From contig VGZY01000015.1 in assembly GCA_016872355.1 (NCBI GenBank), positions 1 to 47,377 of the forward strand: 47,377 nt of DNA. Reading direction: 5' to 3'. Made by a program: the position numbers and the translations under genes. Every line of letters begins with the position of its first letter. The first letter of the stretch is position 1. The notes below the pieces were generated by a model. That model saw only the letters and a program-made list of their open reading frames with translations. It did no database searches and had not been told where the DNA came from. This document shows, piece after piece, positions 41,142-47,377 of the stretch. This DNA comes from SAR202 cluster bacterium (GTDB lineage Bacteria > Chloroflexota > Dehalococcoidia > Lucifugimonadales > VGZY01).

Positions 41142-42224
41142 ATGTCAATTCCCGCGAGACTCAAGAAGCTTCGCAAGGCCATCCAGGACAAAGAGCTGGA
41201 CGCCATTCTCATCTCCAGCCAGGAGAACCGGCGCTGGCTCTCCGGCTTCACCGGCTCTGCCGGATACCTGCTCATCACGCAGGGGGCCGCCATCCTGGGC
41301 ACGGACTTCCGTTACACGGACCAGGCAGCGAAGCAGGCGCCGCAGTTCCGCGTGGACCGCATCACGCGCGGGACCGAGTGGTTCGTCAAGCAGGTGGCCG
41401 AGCTGAAGGTGAAGAAGGTGGGCTTCGAAGGCGGGCATATGACATTCGATACCCACGCCGCATTTCTGAAGGCGATCGCCGACGCGCCGGAGTCCGACCG
41501 CTGGGAGCTGGTCCCGACGTCCGACATGGTGGACAAGCTGCGGGCCGTAAAGGATAAGGAAGAGCTCAAGCTCCTCACCCGCGCCATCGAGATTTCAGAC
41601 GAGGCGCTGGTGGAGGTGTCGAAGGGCCTCAAGCCGGGCATCACGGAGGCGGAGGTCGCCTGGGAGCTGGAGAAGGCGATGCGCGCGCGCGGCGCTGAGG
41701 GGCTGGCGTTCGACACGATCGTGGGCGCGGGCGTGAACGCAGCGATGGCCCACCACCGCGCGGACGAGACGGTCATCCAGGCCGGCGTGCCGATCGTCAT
41801 CGACATGGGGGCCAAGTACAAGGGCTACTGCGCCGACCTGACGCGCACCGTCATCATCGGCGAGCCGGACGAGCAGTTCCGAAAGATATACGGGATTGTG
41901 CTGAAGGCGCAGGTAGAGGCCGAAGAGCGCGTCCGCACGGGCATGACCGGGGCGGATACGGACAAGATTGCGCGCGATATAATAGCTGATGCCGGCTTCG
42001 GCGACTTCTTCGGCCACAGCCTGGGCCACGGCGTGGGGCTGGCCGTCCACGAGTACCCGCGCGTGGGCGCGAAGAGCCCGGACGTGCTGGAGGACGGCAT
42101 GCTGCTCACGATCGAGCCGGGCATCTACCTCTCGGAGTGGGGCGGCGTGCGCATCGAGGACGTGGTGGTAATGGAGAAGGGCCGCGCCCGCGTAATCAGC
42201 AAAGCGCCCAAGATAAGCGTCTAA
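41142..42224 (+). CDS. Xaa-Pro peptidase, M24B family
   Basis: A dinuclear-metal aminopeptidase that cleaves peptides next to proline. The creatinase-like N-terminal domain (residues 1-125, with RWLSGFTGSAGYLLIT) is followed by the pita-bread domain. Metal ligands are visible in VIDMGAKYKGYCADLTRTV (two Asp), GHSLGHGVGLAVHEYPRV (His), LTIEPGIY (Glu) and RIEDVVV (Glu). At 360 residues it fits the PepP/PepQ short class. Followed 28 bases later by efp, the usual pepP-efp link. Confidence 0.94.
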   Translation: MSIPARLKKLRKAIQDKELDAILISSQENRRWLSGFTGSAGYLLITQGAAILGTDFRYTDQAAKQAPQFRVDRITRGTEWFVKQVAELKVKKVGFEGGHMTFDTHAAFLKAIADAPESDRWELVPTSDMVDKLRAVKDKEELKLLTRAIEISDEALVEVSKGLKPGITEAEVAWELEKAMRARGAEGLAFDTIVGAGVNAAMAHHRADETVIQAGVPIVIDMGAKYKGYCADLTRTVIIGEPDEQFRKIYGIVLKAQVEAEERVRTGMTGADTDKIARDIIADAGFGDFFGHSLGHGVGLAVHEYPRVGAKSPDVLEDGMLLTIEPGIYLSEWGGVRIEDVVVMEKGRARVISKAPKISV

Positions 42225-42252
42225 ACAAGGAACGTATTCAGGAGAATCTCAG

Positions 42253-42816
42253 ATGACCATCGGTTTTGGCGATCTCAAGAAGGGCCTGTCCATCGAGATG
42301 GATGGCGACCCGTTTGTGATCGTCGATTTTGAGCGGCAGAAGATGCAGCAGCGCGCGCCGGTGACGCGTATAAGGTTCCGCAACCTGCGGACCGGCAAGG
42401 TGCTGGACAAGACCTACTCAGGCTTCGACGTGAAGCTGAGCCCGGCCCAGATTGAGCGCCGCAAGGCTTCGTATATCTACGAGGACGGCGGCATCCACTA
42501 CTTCATGGACTCAGGCACCTTTGAGCAGTTCCCGCTCAACGAGGACCAGATATCGGACGCCCTGCCCTACATGAAGGAGCAGACCGAGGTGGACGTGGTC
42601 CTCTTCGGCGGCGACCCGATCAACATTGAGCTTCCGATCACCGTCGACCTCCGCGTCGAGGAGACGGAGCCCGGTTTCAAGGGCGACACGGCCACCGGCG
42701 GCAACAAGCCCGCCAGGATGGAGACCGGCCTCATGGTGCCGGTCCCCCTGTTTGTGAACACAGGCGACACGATCAGGATCGACACGCGGACGAATACCTA
42801 CCTCGCAAGGCTATAG
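42253..42816 (+). CDS. efp: Elongation factor P with atypical tip loop
   Basis: EF-P relieves stalling at polyproline motifs. The 187-residue length and three domains are standard, with the ending MVPVPLFVNTGDTIRIDTRTNTYLARL. The domain I loop, where E. coli has KPGKG with modifiable Lys34, reads RQKMQQRAPVTRIRF here. No Lys sits at the tip; Gln or Arg does, depending on alignment. GGAGAA precedes ATG 42253. It directly follows the peptidase and precedes xseA by one base. Confidence 0.95.
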   Translation: MTIGFGDLKKGLSIEMDGDPFVIVDFERQKMQQRAPVTRIRFRNLRTGKVLDKTYSGFDVKLSPAQIERRKASYIYEDGGIHYFMDSGTFEQFPLNEDQISDALPYMKEQTEVDVVLFGGDPINIELPITVDLRVEETEPGFKGDTATGGNKPARMETGLMVPVPLFVNTGDTIRIDTRTNTYLARL

Positions 42817-42817
42817 C

Positions 42818-44023
42818 ATGGCCGTCTACTCCGTCGCGCAGGTAACCTCTTACCTGCGCGACCTCCTGGCAATGGACTCCGTCCTACGGGACGTGTGGGT
42901 CCGGGGAGAGGTGGGCAACCTCTCCCGGCCAGGCTCGGGCCACTGCTACTTCAATCTCCGCGACTCCGGCACGATGATGCGCTGCGCCATGTTCAAGCGC
43001 GCAGGCCCGCAGGGCAGCACTGCGGCGCTCCTCAAGGAGGGGGCCGCCGTCATTGTGCACGGCAAGGTGACGATGTACGAGGCCCGCGGCGAGGTCCAGA
43101 TCGTTGTGGACATCGTCCAGCCGGAGGGCGTGGGCGAGCTGCAGCTCAAGCTGGAGCAGCTAAAGCTCAAGCTCCAGACGGAAGGGCTCTTCGAGGAGTC
43201 CCGCAAGAGGCCGTTCCCCCAGTTCCCACGGCGCATCGGCGTTATCACCTCGCCCAGCGGCGCAGTATGGCACGACATACAGACCGTCATCGGCCGTCGC
43301 TACCCCCTCGTCGAGCTCGTCCTCGCGCCCAGCCCCGTCCAGGGCGACGGCTGCTGCCCGGGGGTTGTGGACGCCTTTGAGCGCCTCAACGAGATCGACG
43401 ACATCGACCTCGTTATCCTCGCGCGCGGAGGCGGGTCGCTGGAAGACCTGTGGGGCTTCAACGAGGAAGAGGTTGCGAGGGCGATCTTTTCCAGCCGCGC
43501 GCCCGTCATCAGCGCCATCGGCCACGAGACGGACTACACGATCGCCGACCTGGTGGCGGACCGCCGCGCACCGACGCCGTCCGCGGCAGCGGAGATGGCG
43601 GTGCCGAACCGCATCGAGCTTGCGCAGCGCGTCGTAGCCTACCGCAACGCGATGACCGAATACATGACCGAGCGCGTGCAATCCGGCCGGGACGAGATCG
43701 ACGCGATGGTCCCGCGGATGGAGCGTTTCCTGCCGGACTTCGACGCGCTGCGAATCCAGATCGACGACAGGCTGCGGCTGGCGGCGAAAACGCTCCACCG
43801 CGACGTGGCGATGAAGATGGACCGCGTCTACAACACGAAGCTGCGGCTGGAGTCGCTCAGCCCGAAGGACACCCTCCGCCGGGGGTATGCTATAGTACAG
43901 AAAGAGCCCGGCAGCGAGGTAGTGAGCGACGCCTCGCAGGTTGCCGCAGGCGACTCCGTGCGGGTTACGGTGGCCGCCGGGGGCTTTGGCGCAACAGTGG
44001 CCGCAATTAGCCAGGAAGGGTAA
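42818..44023 (+). CDS. xseA: Exodeoxyribonuclease VII large subunit
   Basis: The protein degrades single-stranded DNA together with XseB. The 401-residue chain has an N-terminal OB-fold (SVAQVTSYLRDLLAMDSVLRDVWVRGEVGNLSRPGSGHCYFNLRD). The catalytic core reads PFPQFPRRIGVITSPSGAVWHDIQ, ILARGGGSLEDLWGFNEEEVARAIFSSRAPVISAIGHETDYTIADLVADRRAPTPSAAAE. A coiled C-terminal half follows. The family ending RRGYAIVQ is present. The stop abuts xseB. Confidence 0.96.
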   Translation: MAVYSVAQVTSYLRDLLAMDSVLRDVWVRGEVGNLSRPGSGHCYFNLRDSGTMMRCAMFKRAGPQGSTAALLKEGAAVIVHGKVTMYEARGEVQIVVDIVQPEGVGELQLKLEQLKLKLQTEGLFEESRKRPFPQFPRRIGVITSPSGAVWHDIQTVIGRRYPLVELVLAPSPVQGDGCCPGVVDAFERLNEIDDIDLVILARGGGSLEDLWGFNEEEVARAIFSSRAPVISAIGHETDYTIADLVADRRAPTPSAAAEMAVPNRIELAQRVVAYRNAMTEYMTERVQSGRDEIDAMVPRMERFLPDFDALRIQIDDRLRLAAKTLHRDVAMKMDRVYNTKLRLESLSPKDTLRRGYAIVQKEPGSEVVSDASQVAAGDSVRVTVAAGGFGATVAAISQEG

Positions 44024-44293
44024 ATGGCACGAGCAAGAAAGAGCGTCGACATGCCGGAGAGCACAAACGGCCAGGTGACCTTTGAGTCGGCGCTTGCCGA
44101 GCTTGACCAGGTGGTTACCGCCCTGGAGGCGGGGGCGCTGCCGCTCTCGGAGGCTACACGCCTCTACGAGCGAGGCATGAAGCTGGCGCGGATCTGCAAC
44201 GAGATGCTCGTCGCCGCCGAGCTGCGCATCACGCAGATACAGACGGCATACGGCGAGCAGATGCGGCTTCCTCCGCAGGAGACCGAGGCCTGA
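44024..44293 (+). CDS. xseB: Exodeoxyribonuclease VII small subunit
   Basis: The 89-residue helical protein packs against XseA. TFESALAELDQVVTALEAGALPLSEATRLYERGMKLARICNEMLVAAELRI is the complete domain. ATG 44024 has AAGG four bases ahead and starts directly after the xseA stop; ATG 44051 is possible. Its TGA overlaps the next ATG (ATGA-type), so three genes are coupled. Confidence 0.95.
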   Translation: MARARKSVDMPESTNGQVTFESALAELDQVVTALEAGALPLSEATRLYERGMKLARICNEMLVAAELRITQIQTAYGEQMRLPPQETEA

Positions 44294-44973
44294 TGCTCCT
44301 GCGCGCCGATTTCCACATGCACTCGCACTTCTCACCGGATTCGGTGCTATCGCCCAGGCGCATGGCGGAGCGGTGCCGGGCCGTGGGCCTAACCTGCGTC
44401 GCCGTGACGGACCACAACTCCATCCAGGGCGCGATGGCGATACGCGAGTTCGCAGTCGACATCAAGGTGATCATCGGAGAAGAGGTCACAACGGCGGACG
44501 GCGAGGTGACCGGACTGTTCCTGGAGAAGGAGATACCGAAGGGCCTGTCCGCCGTGGAGACGTGCAAGCGCATCAAGGACCAGGGCGGCGTCGTCTCCGT
44601 TCCCCACCCGTTCGACCGCTATCGCACCAAGGTCATCTCCCGGAGCGCGCTGGAAGACATCCGCCCGTTCATCGACATCGTCGAGGCCTTTAACGCGCGC
44701 AACAACCGGCGCGTGGACAACGAGAAGGCGCGGGCGTTTGCCGTCGAGCACGGGTACCTGATGACAGGCGTCACCGACTCCCACACGGCGATGGAGCTTG
44801 GGCGCACGTACACGGAGATGCCGGACTTCGACGGCACGCCGGACGGCTTCAAGGAGGCGCTCCGCGAGGCGCGCATCGTCGGCCGCCCCATGACCCCCCT
44901 CATCCACGGCGTCACCACCGTAACCAAGGTCCGCAAGAAGTACTTCATGCGCGGGAAGGTCAGCGGCGTCTGA
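44293..44973 (+). CDS. PHP-domain metal-dependent hydrolase
   Basis: PHP proteins are phosphoesterases using a trinuclear metal site. The 226-residue chain shows the four motifs: DFHMHSHFSPDS (His8, His10), VAVTDHNSI, VVSVPHPFDRYR and TGVTDSHTAMELG, with Glu in IIGEEVTT. It resembles the small stand-alone family that hydrolyses nucleoside 3',5'-bisphosphates or histidinol-phosphate-type substrates, but the substrate is uncertain. Translationally coupled to xseB. Confidence 0.9.
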   Translation: MLLRADFHMHSHFSPDSVLSPRRMAERCRAVGLTCVAVTDHNSIQGAMAIREFAVDIKVIIGEEVTTADGEVTGLFLEKEIPKGLSAVETCKRIKDQGGVVSVPHPFDRYRTKVISRSALEDIRPFIDIVEAFNARNNRRVDNEKARAFAVEHGYLMTGVTDSHTAMELGRTYTEMPDFDGTPDGFKEALREARIVGRPMTPLIHGVTTVTKVRKKYFMRGKVSGV

Positions 44974-45111
44974 GCCGCCGCACCGATACTTTCTTGTGCC
45001 GTCCACCACGCTGGTGTAACCTAGAGACATCCCTCTCGCCGCAAGGACGCCACGCTGGAAGAGCAACGCCCCATTAACCCCGAATCCGAGCCGCAAGCTC
45101 AGTCGAGTTCG

Positions 45112-46101
45112 ATGGCACTCCCATCCATTGTGGACAAGCCCCGGGTCACGTGGGCGCTGCTGGCCATAAACATTGTGGTATGGCTCGGTATGGAGATCTG
45201 GGGGGACAGCACAAACGGCGAGACGCTGATCGATTTCGGCGCTATGTTCAGCCCGCTCATCGCCAACGGTGAGTACTGGCGCCTCTTCACCGCGATGTTC
45301 CTCCACGTAGGAATGTACCACCTGTTCACCAACGGCCTGGGGCTGTTTATCTTCGGGCCGCTCGTTGAACGCTCTTTTGGTAGCGCACGGTACCTGGCAA
45401 TTTACGTCCTCGCCGGCCTCTTCGGCAGCGTGCTGAGCTACAACCTGAACGACCTCTCGGTCGGCGCAGGGGCGAGCGGCGCGCTGTTCGGAATAATGGG
45501 CGCGTTCGCCGCGTTCTTCGTCATGCAGCGCAAGACCTTCGGCGCAGTGGCCCAGCGCAGCCTGACCGGCATTGCGGTTCTTGCCGTGATCAACTTCGCG
45601 TTCGGGCTCTCGACCCCCGGAATCGATAACTGGGCGCACCTGGGCGGCCTGGCCGGCGGCTTCTTCCTGGGCCTTGCGTTCGCGCCGCAGTATGAGGTCG
45701 TTAACTCGATCTTCGGCCTACCTATCGCGTTGAAGGACAACAATTCAATAACCCGCCGCTGGTGGGTGCTGCCGGCTGCCGCGATCGTGCTCGCAGGCGG
45801 GGGGGCTCTGGGCACGACGAGCGCGCCGGAGACTCCCTTCACGCGCTATTACGTTGCCGAGCGCAACTTCAACCAGGGCGACTACTCGCGGGCCCTCACC
45901 GAAGTGAACAGGGCCATGGAGATTAACAGCGACATGCCGGAGGCCCACCTCCTGCGAGGCAAGATCCGCATGGAGACAGGCGACTATATCGGCGCGCAGA
46001 CGGACCTGGCCAGGGCAGTGGTGCTCGCCCGCGCGCACGGGTTCCGCAGGATGGAGAGCGAGGCGATCCGCCTCCTCCTCGAGGTCCGGGCGCGCAATTA
46101 G
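45112..46101 (+). CDS. Rhomboid-family intramembrane serine protease with TPR tail
   Basis: Rhomboids cleave membrane proteins within the bilayer. This 329-residue protein has six or seven helices. Ser122 lies in GAGASGALFGIMGAFAAF, His176 in NWAHLGGLAGGFFLG, and the HVGMYHLFTNGL oxyanion region supplies His70 and Asn74. After a final helix (WVLPAAAIVLAGGGALG) the C-terminus has two TPR-like repeats (YYVAERNFNQGDYSRALTEVNRAMEINS, AHLLRGKIRMETGDYIGAQTDLARAV), probably outside the membrane for substrate or partner binding. The ATG 45112 lacks a clear Shine-Dalgarno; no in-frame start lies upstream. Confidence 0.92.
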   Translation: MALPSIVDKPRVTWALLAINIVVWLGMEIWGDSTNGETLIDFGAMFSPLIANGEYWRLFTAMFLHVGMYHLFTNGLGLFIFGPLVERSFGSARYLAIYVLAGLFGSVLSYNLNDLSVGAGASGALFGIMGAFAAFFVMQRKTFGAVAQRSLTGIAVLAVINFAFGLSTPGIDNWAHLGGLAGGFFLGLAFAPQYEVVNSIFGLPIALKDNNSITRRWWVLPAAAIVLAGGGALGTTSAPETPFTRYYVAERNFNQGDYSRALTEVNRAMEINSDMPEAHLLRGKIRMETGDYIGAQTDLARAVVLARAHGFRRMESEAIRLLLEVRARN

Positions 46102-46119
46102 GGTCTACCAGGAGCTAGC

Positions 46120-46914
46120 GTGTTACGAATTGGGTGGATGTCTACCGGCCGCGGGGAGGGCTCGCGCGGCTTCCTTGAGTACGTTCAGCGGCACATTGCC
46201 GCCGGGGAGCTCGACGCCCGGGTCGAGTTCGTCTTCAGCAACCGGGAGCGCGGCGAGGCAGAAGGCAGCGACCAGTTTTTCCGCATGGTCGAAGGCTTCG
46301 GCATACCGCTGGTGACCCTGTCCTTCGAGCGGTACCGCGCCGACCGCGGCGGTGGCTTCAACAAGCACCGCTTGCCCTTCCATCGCGAGGTGATGGCCGC
46401 CATCGCCGGGTACGAGGTGGACTTCATCGTCCTGGCCGGTTACATGCTCTTCACCGGCGCTGAGATGCCGCAGAAATACCCCATGCTCAACCTCCACCCC
46501 GCCCTGCCCGGCTACCACGCCGGCACCTGGCAAGAGGTGATCTGGAAGCTGATCGAGGAGCGCGCCCGGGTCCACGGGGTGTTCGCCCATGTCGCAACCG
46601 AGGTGCTGGACGCCGGGCCCGCCTTGGCCTACTGCAGCTTCCGTATCACCGGCCCGGCGTTCGACCACCTCTGGTCGGAGGTATCGGACCGCTCGGTCCT
46701 GGAGCTACAGGTGTTAGGAGAGGAGCAGCCGCTGTTCAAGGCGATCCGCCAGGCCGGACTGAAGCGGGAAAGGCCGTTCCTGCTGGAGTGCCTTCGCCTG
46801 ATCTCCAGCGAAGGGATCACCATTCGAGAAGGGCACCTCGTGGACCGCGCCGGAAACGAAATCGAGGCCAGGGACATCACGGAGGCAGTGGAGCGCCGGC
46901 TTGCTCTTTATTAG
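46120..46914 (+). CDS. Formyltransferase-family protein, PurN-like
   Basis: The fold is that of 10-formyltetrahydrofolate-dependent formyltransferases. The catalytic triad can be placed as Asn124 and His126 in LNLHPALPGYHAG and Asp164 in TEVLDAGPALA, as in GAR transformylase PurN. However, the 264 residues exceed PurN (about 200), with an extra C-terminal domain (LLECLRLISSEGITIREGHLVDRAG). The N-terminal opening GWMSTGRGEGSRGFLEYV differs from the usual VLASGNGSN. It may act on another substrate. GTG 46120 has AGGAG five bases upstream; the gap to the rhomboid gene is 18 bases. Confidence 0.85.
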   Translation: MLRIGWMSTGRGEGSRGFLEYVQRHIAAGELDARVEFVFSNRERGEAEGSDQFFRMVEGFGIPLVTLSFERYRADRGGGFNKHRLPFHREVMAAIAGYEVDFIVLAGYMLFTGAEMPQKYPMLNLHPALPGYHAGTWQEVIWKLIEERARVHGVFAHVATEVLDAGPALAYCSFRITGPAFDHLWSEVSDRSVLELQVLGEEQPLFKAIRQAGLKRERPFLLECLRLISSEGITIREGHLVDRAGNEIEARDITEAVERRLALY

Positions 46915-47040
46915 GGACATTGCGCGCCAATGGGGCGGGACGGGAGCCCCGATAGAATCGGGCCGGGCAAGCAACCATTTGGTGCCTCGTCCGAGCCCAT
47001 TCCACGTGCCATTGCACGCCCATGGGGAGTGGCAAGATTT

Positions 47041-47195
47041 GGGAAGCGCTGAAGGCGCGGGATAACTAAGCCCAGGGTGGAGTGCCGAAGGCTCTGCGAA
47101 GGCACGCAGCCCTGGGAAGGGGATTCAGTATTTCACCCAGCCCTGAAGGGGCGAGATAATCTCATGTCGTACCAGAGATTGTTTCGCCCCTTCAG
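47041..47195. repeat. REP-like inverted-repeat element
   Basis: The segment holds nested inverted repeats. CCCAGGG (47071-47077) pairs with CCCTGGG (47110-47116), with an inner GTGCC/GGCAC stem. Then CTGAAGGGGCGA (47143-47154) pairs with TCGCCCCTTCAG (47184-47195), with flanking AATCTC/GAGATT also complementary. A related GCTGAAGGCGCGGGATAA lies at 47049. The layout is like that of REP elements of RAYT transposases. Bases 46915-47040 show only a small CCCGAT/ATCGGG hairpin. Confidence 0.6.
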
Positions 47196-47270
47196 CAACT
47201 GTCTTGGAAGTCAATAGAGATTCTGGCTCTTTCAGCGTTTTGTCGTCGGATTTTTTGGACAGTGCTCCGC

Positions 47271-47314
47271 CTTGCTGCCAATGGGCAGCGCCGGCGCTGC
47301 CCATTGGCAGCAAG
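47271..47314. repeat. Perfect 44-bp palindrome
   Basis: The 22-base arm CTTGCTGCCAATGGGCAGCG+CC is followed, with no spacer, by its exact reverse complement. It can form a long hairpin or cruciform. No T-tract follows on either strand within ten bases, though TTTTTTG lies 20 bases away at 47251. It sits 27 bases beyond a possible minus-strand gene end. The origin is unknown. Confidence 0.85.
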
Positions 47315-47341
47315 ATATCTCACCAGGAGAGCGTCTGTGGA

Positions 47342-47377
47342 TCAGGCCGCTTTGGCCATGGCCTTGTTCAGGTGCTC
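47342..47377 (-). CDS. Possible C-terminal end of a protein entering from the right
   Basis: The minus strand from the window edge reads EHLNKAMAKAA then TGA (47344-47342). Eleven residues are too few to identify a family. It is listed because a palindrome follows, as for the partial gene at the left edge. Confidence 0.25.
   Translation of the reverse strand, partial: EHLNKAMAKAA

Noticed and set aside
43160-44335. A 391-codon minus-strand open frame opposite xseA and xseB
   Set aside because: It covers well-defined xseA/xseB coding sequence and shows no recognisable domain.
44389-45639. A 416-codon minus-strand open frame opposite the PHP and rhomboid genes
   Set aside because: It is antisense to two genes with intact catalytic motifs, and its composition is rich in Val/Arg/His typical of reverse-strand shadows.
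47125-47313. A 62-codon minus-strand open frame across the end repeats
   Set aside because: It runs through the palindrome and REP-like stems and has no RBS or recognisable product.

Overview
This window is a bacterial chromosome segment with mostly GC-rich genes. Gene order, frequent GTG/TTG starts, a zinc-type S14, a zinc-lid adenylate kinase, an S12 with a long internal insertion, and the aroQ-pepP-efp-xseAB and dprA-topA-xerC neighbourhoods together suggest Chloroflexota, possibly a Dehalococcoidia/SAR202-like lineage. The bacterial assignment is firm; the phylum is an inference from memory of related genomes.

Positions 340-22054 are one long minus-strand ribosomal superoperon. Transcription starts at a consensus sigma-70 promoter (22145-22173), passes a leader with two strong hairpins, and runs through str (rpsL, rpsG, fusA; no tuf), S10 (rpsJ to rpsQ), spc (rplN to secY), adk-map-infA-rpmJ, alpha (rpsM, rpsK, an unexpected membrane-protein gene, rpsD, rpoA, rplQ) and truA-rplM-rpsI. 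It ends at a Rho-independent terminator (263-300). Several proteins carry unusual extensions: L5 has about 90 extra N-terminal residues, and S5 and S17 have C-terminal tails.

Positions 22244-32265 are mixed. They hold a decayed surface-protein gene (PGF-pre-PGF plus CARDB-like domains, two in-frame TAG codons and a frameshift), an aldo/keto reductase, a CPA2 K+/H+ antiporter with a TrkA-N domain, a nucleotidyltransferase next to a MetE-like methyltransferase, a small zinc ribbon, and a large FtsX-type ABC permease broken by a frameshift.

Positions 32324-37223 hold the DNA-maintenance group dprA, topA, a VOC protein and xerC. Short 7-nt tandem repeats lie just before topA and inside xerC. Positions 37273-40354 look like an accessory island. 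It contains the 3' remnant of a glycosyltransferase, an oxidoreductase that lost its N-terminal Rossmann half, then a less GC-rich three-gene cassette and a solo LuxR-type HTH gene. The cassette encodes a Tat-exported 12-cysteine protein resembling a shortened methylamine dehydrogenase light chain, a DUF4367-like protein and a MauE/DoxX membrane protein. It is the best candidate here for an undescribed system.

Positions 40596-46914 return to housekeeping genes: aroQ, an Xaa-Pro peptidase, efp with an atypical tip loop, xseA, xseB, a PHP hydrolase, a rhomboid-TPR protease and a PurN-like formyltransferase. The last 460 bases hold REP-like inverted repeats and a perfect 44-bp palindrome but no clear complete gene. 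I saw no rRNA, tRNA or CRISPR array.
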